Position numbers and translations under genes: made by a program. Positions 29,398-37,764 of a stretch of 64,000 bases of DNA are shown here, one piece after another (within the stretch, counting starts at the first letter, position 1; each line of letters opens with the position of its first letter). The notes under the pieces are model-generated. The model was given only the letters and a program-made list of their open reading frames with translations. It searched no databases and had not been told where the DNA came from. Source of the DNA: Planctomycetota bacterium (GTDB taxonomy: Bacteria; Planctomycetota; Planctomycetia; Planctomycetales; Planctomycetaceae); the NCBI GenBank assembly GCA_027623235.1, contig JAQBVJ010000025.1:1-64000 (forward strand). Direction: 5' to 3'.

Positions 29398-31317
29398 ATG
29401 CTCAGCATTCTTCGTCGAAAGCGGCCGGCATCCGCCTCGCCCTTGCGAGGCCAGGCGGATGCTGCGCTCATCGCGAAGATTCACGAGACCCGGGCCGCGC
29501 TGCGGTCGACCGACGACCGCGAACTGCAATGCCGTGCCGAACAGTTGCGGGACGCGACGCTCATTCGCAGAGACCGATTCAACGAACAAACACTTCAGTC
29601 CGCGTTTGCCCTCACCGCGGAATCGATCCGCCGTTCGCTCAACATCGAGCCGTTCGATGTGCAATTGCAGGCCGGGCTCGCGCTGGTGCGGGGTGAGGTG
29701 GCGGAGATGCAGACGGGCGAGGGCAAGACCATCGCCGCCGCGTTCCCTGCGCTCGCGCTGTCGCTGGCCGGGCGAGGCGTTCATGTGGTCACGGCGAATG
29801 CTTATCTCGCTCAGCGCGACTGTGCTGAGCTTCGTCCGATCTTCGAGCGGCTGGGAGTTTCGTGCGGGCTGATCGACTCCAGATTGTCGCCCGCAGAGAA
29901 AACGGCGTCGTACCGCTGCGACATCACCTACGGGCCCGGATACGAATTCGGCTTCGACTACCTGCGCGATCAGGTCGCGCTGCACGCCGCGCCCGAGTCG
30001 CGACCTGGTGAGGACTTTCTGCGAGTTCTGCGCGGTCAGCCGGATCCGAAACACGACACGGCCCAGCGCGGCCTGCCGTTTGCCGTGATCGACGAGGTCG
30101 ACAATGTTCTCATCGATGACGCGAGCTCGCCGCTGCTGCTGAGCGGACCTGGCGGAGACACCGCTGAGGACGCGGTCGTCCACCTCGCCGCTCGCGATCT
30201 GGCAAGCCGGCTCACCCCCGACATCGATTACCGGGTCACCGCATCGACCGGCCAGGTCCGCCTGACCCAGGCGGGTCACGCGCGAATCTGGGATGACGAA
30301 GCAACGCTGCCTCTCAAGCAGCTCATCCGGCCGTGGCATGTCTATGTCGAACAGGCCGTGCGAGCGAGAGCTCTCTACCGGCGCGATGTGCAGTACGTTG
30401 TCCGCGACGACAAAGTCTGCATCGTCGACGAATCGACAGGGCGGATTTTTGATGAGCGGGTCTGGCGTGACGGGCTTCATCAGGCCGTCGAAGCTCGCGA
30501 AAATGTGCCGATCACCGCAGAAAAACAGACGCTCGCCACGATCACGCGGCAGCGCTTCTATCGACTTTACACCGGGCTGTCCGGCATGACCGGCACGGCG
30601 ACCGGCAGTGAATCTGAATTCGAATCGTTTTACCGACTGAGCGTGACGGCGATTCCGACCCGGCGACCGTGTCAACGAATGATCCTGCCGACGCGGTTTT
30701 TCGGATCGGCAGCGGCGAAATGGTCAGCCATCGCGGCCGACATTCAGACTCGCCACAAGAACGCGCAGCCGGTCCTCGTCGGCACGAAATCGATCGCTCA
30801 CAGCGAGGTGCTCGCCGCGAAGCTGGAATCGCTTGGCGTGTCGTTCGAGCTGCTCAACGGAAAACAGGACGAGGACGAAGCCGAGATCGTCTCGCGAGCA
30901 GGCGCGTCCGGCGCGGTTACGATTGCCACAAACATGGCCGGACGCGGCACAGACATCAGCCCGGACGAGACGGCGCTCAATCGCGGTGGACTGCACGTCA
31001 TCGCGGCCGAGCATCACGACTCCAGCCGGATCGACCGACAACTGGTCGGCCGAGCGGCGCGGCAGGGCAATCCTGGGTCCGCTCAGTTTTTTGTGTCGGG
31101 CGACGACGAACTCATCGTCCGTCATGCCGACTGGCTTCGGCGACAGATGCAGCACTCAGCGGGTAAAGGCGGCGAGCTGCGGCTCGACTTGACCCGGCCT
31201 GTGCGAAAACTTCAACAACAGGTTGAGCGGCAAAGCTACCTGGCTCGCCGCAGCCTGTTTCACCAGGACAAATATCGCGACGACGTGATGGCAAAACTTA
31301 CGGGAGAGCAATCATGA
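29398..31317 (+). CDS. Truncated SecA-like translocase ATPase in the export locus
   Basis: This 639-residue SecA paralogue has the DEAD motor nearly intact. Walker A is MQTGEGKT (104-111), motif II IDEVDNVLIDD (231-241), the NBD2 motif ATNMAGRGTDI, and arginine finger GRAARQGNPGS (about 552-561). A preprotein-crosslinking domain is present, with the CIVDESTGRIF and WRDGLHQAVEA joint. It stops about 80 residues after the motor, so the helical wing, most of the scaffold and the zinc-binding tail of a roughly 900-residue SecA are missing. The segment after motif II (DDASSPLLL) departs from the usual DEARTPLII. Its stop overlaps the next ATG (ATGA), implying coupled translation with the HlyD gene. 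It is probably a dedicated export motor. Confidence 0.88.
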   Translation: MLSILRRKRPASASPLRGQADAALIAKIHETRAALRSTDDRELQCRAEQLRDATLIRRDRFNEQTLQSAFALTAESIRRSLNIEPFDVQLQAGLALVRGEVAEMQTGEGKTIAAAFPALALSLAGRGVHVVTANAYLAQRDCAELRPIFERLGVSCGLIDSRLSPAEKTASYRCDITYGPGYEFGFDYLRDQVALHAAPESRPGEDFLRVLRGQPDPKHDTAQRGLPFAVIDEVDNVLIDDASSPLLLSGPGGDTAEDAVVHLAARDLASRLTPDIDYRVTASTGQVRLTQAGHARIWDDEATLPLKQLIRPWHVYVEQAVRARALYRRDVQYVVRDDKVCIVDESTGRIFDERVWRDGLHQAVEARENVPITAEKQTLATITRQRFYRLYTGLSGMTGTATGSESEFESFYRLSVTAIPTRRPCQRMILPTRFFGSAAAKWSAIAADIQTRHKNAQPVLVGTKSIAHSEVLAAKLESLGVSFELLNGKQDEDEAEIVSRAGASGAVTIATNMAGRGTDISPDETALNRGGLHVIAAEHHDSSRIDRQLVGRAARQGNPGSAQFFVSGDDELIVRHADWLRRQMQHSAGKGGELRLDLTRPVRKLQQQVERQSYLARRSLFHQDKYRDDVMAKLTGEQS

Positions 31318-32192
31318 AGCTCGGCAGACAACACGTTCGATTCGGAATTCCCTTCTGCGCGGTGCTGGCCCTGGCCGGCCTGACGACGTCGTCCCGCGCG
31401 GGGGACATTGAGAGTTTCACCGAGCCGTACCGCACGATCGATGTCGCAGCGGTCGAGACCGGCCTGATCATCGCCGTTCACATCAAGGAAGGCGACAAGG
31501 TTGAGACCCATCAGTCCCTCGCCGACCTTAATCAGGACGTCCTGCGAGCGACCCTGGAAATCGCGCGCGTTCAGCGGGACGCGACCAGCGCGCTGACATC
31601 CGCCGAGGCGGAACTGCGGCTGCGAACAACGCGGCTTGAGAAACTTGAGCAACTGCGACTGAACGAAAACTCCAGCGAAGAAGAAGTCAACCGCGCTGCT
31701 CTTGAGAAGGAAATCGCCGCCGCGCGAGTTCTCTCGGCGAAGGAAACTCTCGAAACCAAACGGCTCGAATTTGAGCGGACCCGCATCCAGTTGGAGCAGC
31801 GGACACTTCGCTCGCCGATCAACGGCTTCGTCACGGAGATTTACAAAGACATCGGCGAGTTCGTGGCTCTGACAGATCCGGTCGTCGTCACGGTCGTCCA
31901 GCTTGACCCACTGATGGTCACGTTTTCCGTTCCGGTCAAGTCGGCTAAGTCGCTGAAATCAGGACAGACCGTGCCGGTCAAGATCGACGGACACAAAAAG
32001 AACGCAGAGGCGTCCATTGAGCTCGTCTCTCCGGTCATCAATGCCGGCAGCCAGACGGTTCGCGTGAAAGTGCTGCTGCCGAACTCCGGCTACACATTTC
32101 AGAGCGGCTCGAAATGCTGGCTGGTTCTGCCAGGCCACGAACCACAACTGACAAGCAAATCGGAGACACCAGACACGGCGAAGCGGAACTGA
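31314..32192 (+). CDS. HlyD/MFP-type periplasmic adaptor
   Basis: This 292-residue protein bridges an inner-membrane component to TolC. The signal peptide (about 1-28) ends SSRAGD. A lipoyl-like half-domain (VETGLIIAVHIKEGDKVETHQSLADLN) opens an alpha-helical hairpin of about 90 residues (EAELRLRTTRLEKLEQLR). The second lipoyl half (LRSPINGFVTEIYKDIGEFV) and a beta barrel (LMVTFSVPVKSAKSLKSGQTV) follow. This is RND-type adaptor architecture, without a transmembrane anchor beyond the signal. The start overlaps the SecA-like stop by 4 nt. Its neighbours are the TolC and SecA-like genes upstream and the GAF-HlyD gene 47 bp downstream. Confidence 0.9.
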   Translation: MKLGRQHVRFGIPFCAVLALAGLTTSSRAGDIESFTEPYRTIDVAAVETGLIIAVHIKEGDKVETHQSLADLNQDVLRATLEIARVQRDATSALTSAEAELRLRTTRLEKLEQLRLNENSSEEEVNRAALEKEIAAARVLSAKETLETKRLEFERTRIQLEQRTLRSPINGFVTEIYKDIGEFVALTDPVVVTVVQLDPLMVTFSVPVKSAKSLKSGQTVPVKIDGHKKNAEASIELVSPVINAGSQTVRVKVLLPNSGYTFQSGSKCWLVLPGHEPQLTSKSETPDTAKRN

Positions 32193-32239
32193 ACCCGGCC
32201 GAAGTTGCGATCACGACACGACCCCATGCGGACCTCACC

Positions 32240-34180
32240 ATGACTGGCATTCAGTCGGGCTTCTCTGAATTCATCGTCGAAACCGTTCATGGCGAATCGC
32301 GTCGCCAGAACTGGTCGGCGATTGCGCAGCAACTGCAGTCCGTGCAGAAAGGTCTCAGCGAAGCCGTCCTCAATCACAACGACAGTCAGTCGTGCCTGGA
32401 GCAGATTGCTCAGGTTCTTGGCAGCGCGGCACCGGTCGTGGCGCTGGCGTGGTTCGAGGTCGGCACCGATCGGGAGCTCAGCCAGCCCGCGCTGATCATG
32501 AGCGATTCTCAGCCCGGCCGGAAACAACTTGCCGAAGCGCTGATTGCTGTTTCGCAGACCGCAACGGAAGAATGGAAAAGCCGTTCGATGCAGGTGGCCG
32601 TACCTGTCGAGGCTGCGGGAACGGGCGAGACTTCGAAGACGCTTCGCGCGATCGCGGCTCCAGCGACCGGAAGTGGTGGCGGGGTCGGCATACTCGCCGG
32701 ATGCTTCGATGCCGACGGATTGCCTCCCGACTGGCTGACCGCACTTGTCGAGTCCGCGGCCTCGTGGATCGTTTTCAGTCGAGCCTCAAAACGCATTTTC
32801 GAGCTCGAACGAGAGCTCGAAGCGACGGCGGCGGTTGTCGATCTCGCCACGCGAATTGAGTCATCCGACTCACGTGACAAAGCGTGCCGCATTCTGGCCG
32901 AACAGATTTCGAAGTTCACAAACTGTGCCACCGTCGCGATCGGAGTCTGCCGGCCGGGTCAGGGGCCGGTGAAACTGCAGTCCGTTTCCGACGGTCGGGA
33001 AATTCACGCCAGTTCCGATTCGACGCGCGACTTCTCGACGCGCGACTTCGAAGCGGCGTTTGACGAAGTCGCGATCCACGAATCCGTCTGCCTCTGGCCG
33101 GCCGAACAGGCGACCGAGCGACACGGACTGCTCACGCTGAGGCAGGTCGCGACGCGGGAGAAAGCGGAGTGCGTCATCGGCACTCCGATTCAGGACCGCG
33201 AAGGACGAACGGTCGGAGCGTGTCTGCTTGTCGGAGATCTTTCGCTGCACGACTCGGCCGAGACGCGACAGTTTGTTGAGGCGTGTGCTCACCGGATCGG
33301 CGGTTCGCTGGAACTCGTGCGGCGTGCCGAGCGGTCTTTGTGGCGGCGTCTCATTGGAAAACTGACAGGGTCCGAAGAAGACCGCACGCCCGCGCGAACG
33401 CTCGCCACAGTGTGCCTCATCCTGACCGGACTGATGGCGATTCCGGTTCCGTACAAAGTGAAATGCGACAGCGAATTGCAGCCGGTCATCCGCCGATTTG
33501 TGGCGGCTCCGTTTGACGGGACGCTCGAAAAGTCTTCCGTGGAACCTGGCGACCTGGTGAGCCGGAATCAGTTGCTGGCGAGGCTTGACGATCGCGAGAT
33601 CAACTGGGAACTGGCCGGCCTGGAAGCCGAGTACAGTCGCGCGTCAAAAGAGCGCGACGCGCACATGGCAACGCAGGACATCGCCGCCGCACAACTGTCA
33701 AAGTTCGACATGCAGCGGGTGGCACAACGGCAGAAACTGCTGACGCACCGCAGCGAGCACCTGGAAATCCGCAGCCCGGTCGCGGGACTTGTGATCGCGG
33801 GTGACCTGGAAAAATCGGAAGGTGTGCCGCTCGAAACAGGGCAAACGCTCTTCGAGATCGCGCCGCTTGATCACATGCTCGTCGAAGTCGCGATCCCCGA
33901 AGCGGACATCGCGTACGTCGAGAAAGGTCAGATCGTCACGCTGAAACTCGAAGCGTTTCCGAACCAGACCTGGACCGGCACGCTCAAACGGATTCATCCC
34001 CGTTCGGAAGTTCGCAACCAGCAGCACGTCTTTATCGGCGAGGTCGAACTGCGAAACGAGAACGGCAATCTTCGACCGGGCATGCAGGGCACCGCTCGTG
34101 TGGAAACCAGTACGTGGCCGCTCGGCTGGGTCGTCCTGCACGGTCCGTGGGAATCGTTCCTGCTCTGGATGGGCTGGTAA
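32240..34180 (+). CDS. GAF-like sensor region fused to a HlyD-type adaptor
   Basis: This 646-residue membrane protein begins with a cytoplasmic region of about 370 residues. A helical N-terminus and a coiled coil (SRASKRIFELERELEATAAVVDLA) flank a GAF-like domain (CRILAEQISKFTNCATVAIGV, ECVIGTPIQDREGRTVGACLLVGD). One transmembrane helix (ATVCLILTGLMAIPV) follows. The periplasmic part is HlyD-like: two lipoyl halves (FDGTLEKSSVEPGDLVSRNQLLA, IRSPVAGLVIAGDLEKSEGV) around a helical hairpin, then a barrel. The start at ATG 32240 is the first after the previous gene; the frame is open from 32114. Cytoplasmic sensing coupled to a periplasmic adaptor is the inference. Confidence 0.85.
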   Translation: MTGIQSGFSEFIVETVHGESRRQNWSAIAQQLQSVQKGLSEAVLNHNDSQSCLEQIAQVLGSAAPVVALAWFEVGTDRELSQPALIMSDSQPGRKQLAEALIAVSQTATEEWKSRSMQVAVPVEAAGTGETSKTLRAIAAPATGSGGGVGILAGCFDADGLPPDWLTALVESAASWIVFSRASKRIFELERELEATAAVVDLATRIESSDSRDKACRILAEQISKFTNCATVAIGVCRPGQGPVKLQSVSDGREIHASSDSTRDFSTRDFEAAFDEVAIHESVCLWPAEQATERHGLLTLRQVATREKAECVIGTPIQDREGRTVGACLLVGDLSLHDSAETRQFVEACAHRIGGSLELVRRAERSLWRRLIGKLTGSEEDRTPARTLATVCLILTGLMAIPVPYKVKCDSELQPVIRRFVAAPFDGTLEKSSVEPGDLVSRNQLLARLDDREINWELAGLEAEYSRASKERDAHMATQDIAAAQLSKFDMQRVAQRQKLLTHRSEHLEIRSPVAGLVIAGDLEKSEGVPLETGQTLFEIAPLDHMLVEVAIPEADIAYVEKGQIVTLKLEAFPNQTWTGTLKRIHPRSEVRNQQHVFIGEVELRNENGNLRPGMQGTARVETSTWPLGWVVLHGPWESFLLWMGW

Positions 34181-34189
34181 TCCCAGCCA

Positions 34190-34277
34190 GTAGGACGGAC
34201 GCCCACGTCCGTCCGTCCGTCTGTTTGTCCGTCTGTCTACTGCCGGTGACTCGAACGGACGTGGGCGTCCGTTCTAC
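34190..34277. repeat. Inverted repeat, TAGGACGGACGCCCACGTCC family, copy 1
   Basis: Arms 34190-34213 and 34253-34277 are imperfect inverted copies around about 40 bp that contain GTCCGTCCGTCCGTC runs. A second copy with a perfect 25-bp inverted repeat lies at 62248-62333. It falls between two genes of the export locus and could form a transcript hairpin. Confidence 0.85.
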
Positions 34278-34304
34278 GACGACTGAAAATTCTGGAGCCC
34301 GAAC

Positions 34305-36470
34305 GTGAACCGGACCCGCCGTGATGACTCGACCCGCGACCTGCTTCGCTCACGGCTGAAGCTGCGCGAGGACGTGCGCTTCTGGCCGGAGCGTTACGGC
34401 CAGCGGATCTGGTACCACATCGAGCATCGCGAAGCCGGCCGTTTCTTCCGCGTCGGCCAGGCCGAGTACACGTTCATCTCGCTGCTCGATGGCGAGACCT
34501 CTCTGGGTGAGGCCATCAGCCTGACCGCGCGATCGCTGGGACCCGACGCTCTGACCGAACAACAGGCGACCACGATCGCGCTGTGGCTGCTCGATTCGAA
34601 CCTCGCCAGCCCGGCCGACGCGCCGGCGAAGGCCACTGACGGCGACGCCTCACGGCGATTGACGGAGAAGCTTAACCCGTTCTGGATCAAGCTGCCGATC
34701 GGAAATCCGGACCGGCTGCTCGACGCGCTGGCGCCGTGTCTCGGCTGGATTCACTCCGGCCCGGCTGTGGTGGTTTCGTTTTGTTTGTGGATCGCGGCAG
34801 CGATTTCTCTGGCCAGCCACTGGGGCAGTTTCGCGGCCGCCTCAAGCTCGATCTTCGCACCAGGAAACTGGCTCTCCCTGACAGCCGCCTGGATCGGCCT
34901 GAAGATCGTTCACGAGCTGGCTCATGCGCTCGCCTGTAAACGACACGGCGGGTCCGTTCGCGAGACCGGTCTGATTTTTATCCTGCTCGCGCCGATGGCC
35001 TTTGTCGATGTCACTTCGTCGATTCGATTCCGCTCGAAGTGGCAGCGGATCCAGGTTTCGGCCGGAGGGATGTACGTTGAGCTGACTCTCGCCGCGGTCG
35101 CGATTCTTCTGTGGGGACAGGTTGAGTCACCAGTGCTCCGTCACCTGCTGCACAACATCGTCGTCATGGCCACGTTCTCGACAATCCTCTTCAACGCGAA
35201 CCCGCTGATGAAGTTTGACGGGTACTACATCCTGTCCGACCTGCTGGAGATTCCGAACCTTTATCAGCGCGGGTCGGAGTTTTTGAAGCGGCTTGGCAAA
35301 AGTCAGATTCTGGGGATTCCGCAACCGAGCGTGCAGGAACGCGGACTGCGGGCTCATTTCGTTCGCGTCTACGGACTCGCTGCATTCTTCTGGAGAATGC
35401 TGGTCTGTGCGGGCTTGTTGATCGCGGCCTCGGCAATGTTTGAAGGCCTGGGAATTGTTCTCGCTCTGGCCGGCATCGTCGCCTGGTTCGGCAAGCCGGC
35501 CTGGGCGATGCTCAAACTGCTGGCCAACCTGAGGCAACTGAACCCGCGCATGTTTTTCCGAACGGCCACGATGAGCACGCTGACCGCCGGGCTGTTTGCT
35601 GGAATCTTTTACTTCACGCCCTGGCCTGGCGGGCGAGTCGCACCGGGTTACGTCGAGTTCCGCGACTCGGCAATCATCCGTGCCGGCAGTCCGGGTTTCG
35701 TGAAATTCATCCACGTGATCGACGGTCAGCAGGTGAACGAGGGAGACACGCTGGTCGAGCTGTCGAACCCGGAACTCGTATCCGAGGTGGCCGATTTGGA
35801 GGTCGCTCTCGAACAGTCGCGCATCCGCCAGCAGCAGCACCATCAGAAACAGGACGCCGTCGCTTCGCAGGTCGAAACGGAGAACCGCAAGGCGATCCTG
35901 AAGCGGCTGGCCGAGAAACAGAAACAACGGGACTCGCTGCAGATTCGAGCTCCGCAGTCAGGACGTGTCATGGCGCGTGGCCTGACCTGGAAACACGGCA
36001 CGTACCTGAAGGAAGGCGACGAGGTCGGGCTGATCGGCGACGACACTCACAAAGAATTTCGCGCGAGCCTGTCACAGGAAGACGCCGACGCGCTGGCGGG
36101 AGCAGCCGAGTCACTGGCGATCCGCATTCACGCGAGAAGCCCGGTCGAGGCCACTCTGAAACGCATGACGCCTCGGGCCACTGTTGAACCGCTTCACGAG
36201 GCGCTCACCGCAGCAGCCGGCGGCCGGCTTGCCGTCCGCGAGCGACGGACGTCGAAGGGCGAGTCCGAATACGAACTCGTCGAGGCTCGCTTCATCGCCG
36301 AGTTCACTCTGCCCGCCGGTTCAGTCGACCGCTTCCCGACGGGAGCCGTCGGCGAAGTCACACTGCGACCTCGCAAATACGGATCGCTGGGCGAGGGACT
36401 TTACCGCTCTGTGTCCGAATGGATCGACGATCAGATTGCCGTCGCCTTCGACGGAAACCGCCGGTCGTAA
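34305..36470 (+). CDS. PqqD-like/M50 site-2 metalloprotease/HlyD fusion protein
   Basis: This 721-residue fusion has three parts. Residues about 20-100 resemble a PqqD-type peptide-recognition domain (REDVRFWPERYGQRIWYHIEHREAGRFFRVG, LDGETSLGEAI). A polytopic M50 peptidase follows, with zinc-binding HELAH (203-207) and the third-ligand motif NPLMKFDGYY (D305). The C-terminal 290 residues are HlyD-like, with lipoyl halves (IIRAGSPGFVKFIHVIDGQQVNEGD, IRAPQSGRVMARGLTWKHGTYLKEGD) around a helical hairpin. GTG 34305 lies behind GGAG. M50-HlyD proteins accompany peptide export systems elsewhere. With PqqD as a RiPP-recognition-like element this suggests a peptide or leader-bearing substrate, processed during export. 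Confidence 0.88.
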   Translation: MNRTRRDDSTRDLLRSRLKLREDVRFWPERYGQRIWYHIEHREAGRFFRVGQAEYTFISLLDGETSLGEAISLTARSLGPDALTEQQATTIALWLLDSNLASPADAPAKATDGDASRRLTEKLNPFWIKLPIGNPDRLLDALAPCLGWIHSGPAVVVSFCLWIAAAISLASHWGSFAAASSSIFAPGNWLSLTAAWIGLKIVHELAHALACKRHGGSVRETGLIFILLAPMAFVDVTSSIRFRSKWQRIQVSAGGMYVELTLAAVAILLWGQVESPVLRHLLHNIVVMATFSTILFNANPLMKFDGYYILSDLLEIPNLYQRGSEFLKRLGKSQILGIPQPSVQERGLRAHFVRVYGLAAFFWRMLVCAGLLIAASAMFEGLGIVLALAGIVAWFGKPAWAMLKLLANLRQLNPRMFFRTATMSTLTAGLFAGIFYFTPWPGGRVAPGYVEFRDSAIIRAGSPGFVKFIHVIDGQQVNEGDTLVELSNPELVSEVADLEVALEQSRIRQQQHHQKQDAVASQVETENRKAILKRLAEKQKQRDSLQIRAPQSGRVMARGLTWKHGTYLKEGDEVGLIGDDTHKEFRASLSQEDADALAGAAESLAIRIHARSPVEATLKRMTPRATVEPLHEALTAAAGGRLAVRERRTSKGESEYELVEARFIAEFTLPAGSVDRFPTGAVGEVTLRPRKYGSLGEGLYRSVSEWIDDQIAVAFDGNRRS

Positions 36471-36495
36471 TACGTGCCTCGCCCTCCCGGAACGT

Positions 36496-37761
36496 TCATC
36501 GCAGATACCACTGAACGAGCCGCTGCAGATCACCCATCTGCGCGAGGATGCGGACTCGACGGCGGAAACTGCGGGTCCCCAGGGCGGGCGAGTAGCCGTG
36601 GTGGTGATCGGCGATCGTCATCGCCTGGCGGATGTCCTCAACGCGGAGCGACTTGCGGTTGTCGCTCACTGCGAGCCAGCGGGCCAGCCACAGGATGGAG
36701 GGGATGATCAGAAGGAGACTCTGCAGTCCCTCGACGAAGGGCGCGTCGTAATAAGCGCGGCCACAGAAGTGCAGGCCCTGAATTTTGACTCGCAGGTAGC
36801 GGGTGAAAATCTCGTCGGCTTCTGGCGGGATCGCGCCGAACGGTTGTTCGATATCCGAAAACGGAACCGGCTTGAAGCAGTCCTGCAAAGCTGCCGTCTC
36901 ACCCTTGCCCGTTGTAAAACTGAGGGCGGCCTTCAGTAGATTGAGCTTCGCCGCAAAGCCGCCGGACAGGTCCGCGACCGTGTCCTTTCGCGCGTACTGA
37001 GCGACCAGAAGTCGAAACTGCATCTGGCCAATTCCGCTCACTGGCTGCGGCTCGTCGGGGAAGTCTTCGTCCTCGGCCGCCTCGGTGATGATGCCAAGAA
37101 ATTCGCTGAGCTGCTCACCGCGGATCAGTCGAAATCGCGATTGATCAACGACACCCAGCACGAAGAGCACTCGATGCAGTCGCTCGGCCAGCGAGTCTTC
37201 CGTGTCTGCGATAATCCCGTCAAAGGCCTCGGCAAAACGCAGGATGTCGTCCCAGTCGACTTTCTGACCGGGCGTGACGAGTGGCGGCGGAATCTGATCG
37301 GCTCCGTCCGGCACGACGAGCCGCCCGATCGCCTTAATCTCGTCGCGGTTTTCGACGACGCTCTTGCCGAGGTTCGCGACGACGGACGGGCAACTGAACC
37401 GCAGGCTGACTGTGACTTTCTTTCCGGCCGGGTGAAACGCGTACGGATAGATCCGGCAGGCGAGCGGCTTGGCTGGCTCACCAAACTTCGCGTGGATGCG
37501 GCACAGGCCTTTTTCATTCAGGAAGACGCACGAGCCATCGTCGGTGTGGGCGAGCCGGTAGCGGCGGTTCCACGGGGGGCCGGCGTGAGGCTCGACGACC
37601 GGCTGCGATTCGGGGATGCCGTCTTTCGGCTTCCAGTTCTGATCGACGATGCGCTGCCGTTCCTCTTCGGTGATTTCGATGAGGTGCTGTCGACAGCAGT
37701 CGGAACAGTTATGACAGCTCCAGTTCTGAATCGTCGGCAGTCGGAGAGGTAACATCGCCAT
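36496..37761 (-). CDS. YkgJ-family cysteine-cluster protein
   Basis: This 421-residue protein has the N-terminal cysteine pattern of the YkgJ/FliB family: C16, C19, C22 and C23 (CHNCSDCC), and further Cys in SCVFLNEKGLCRIH and LACRIYPYAF. These likely bind a metal or iron-sulfur cluster; the related FliB methylates flagellin lysines, but most members are uncharacterised. The C-terminal 250 residues are helical, without a known domain. The start lies 3 bp after the stop of the PQQ-propeller gene, so the two form an operon. Function beyond cofactor binding is unknown. Confidence 0.85.
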   Translation of the reverse strand: MAMLPLRLPTIQNWSCHNCSDCCRQHLIEITEEERQRIVDQNWKPKDGIPESQPVVEPHAGPPWNRRYRLAHTDDGSCVFLNEKGLCRIHAKFGEPAKPLACRIYPYAFHPAGKKVTVSLRFSCPSVVANLGKSVVENRDEIKAIGRLVVPDGADQIPPPLVTPGQKVDWDDILRFAEAFDGIIADTEDSLAERLHRVLFVLGVVDQSRFRLIRGEQLSEFLGIITEAAEDEDFPDEPQPVSGIGQMQFRLLVAQYARKDTVADLSGGFAAKLNLLKAALSFTTGKGETAALQDCFKPVPFSDIEQPFGAIPPEADEIFTRYLRVKIQGLHFCGRAYYDAPFVEGLQSLLLIIPSILWLARWLAVSDNRKSLRVEDIRQAMTIADHHHGYSPALGTRSFRRRVRILAQMGDLQRLVQWYLR

Positions 37762-37764
37762 GGG

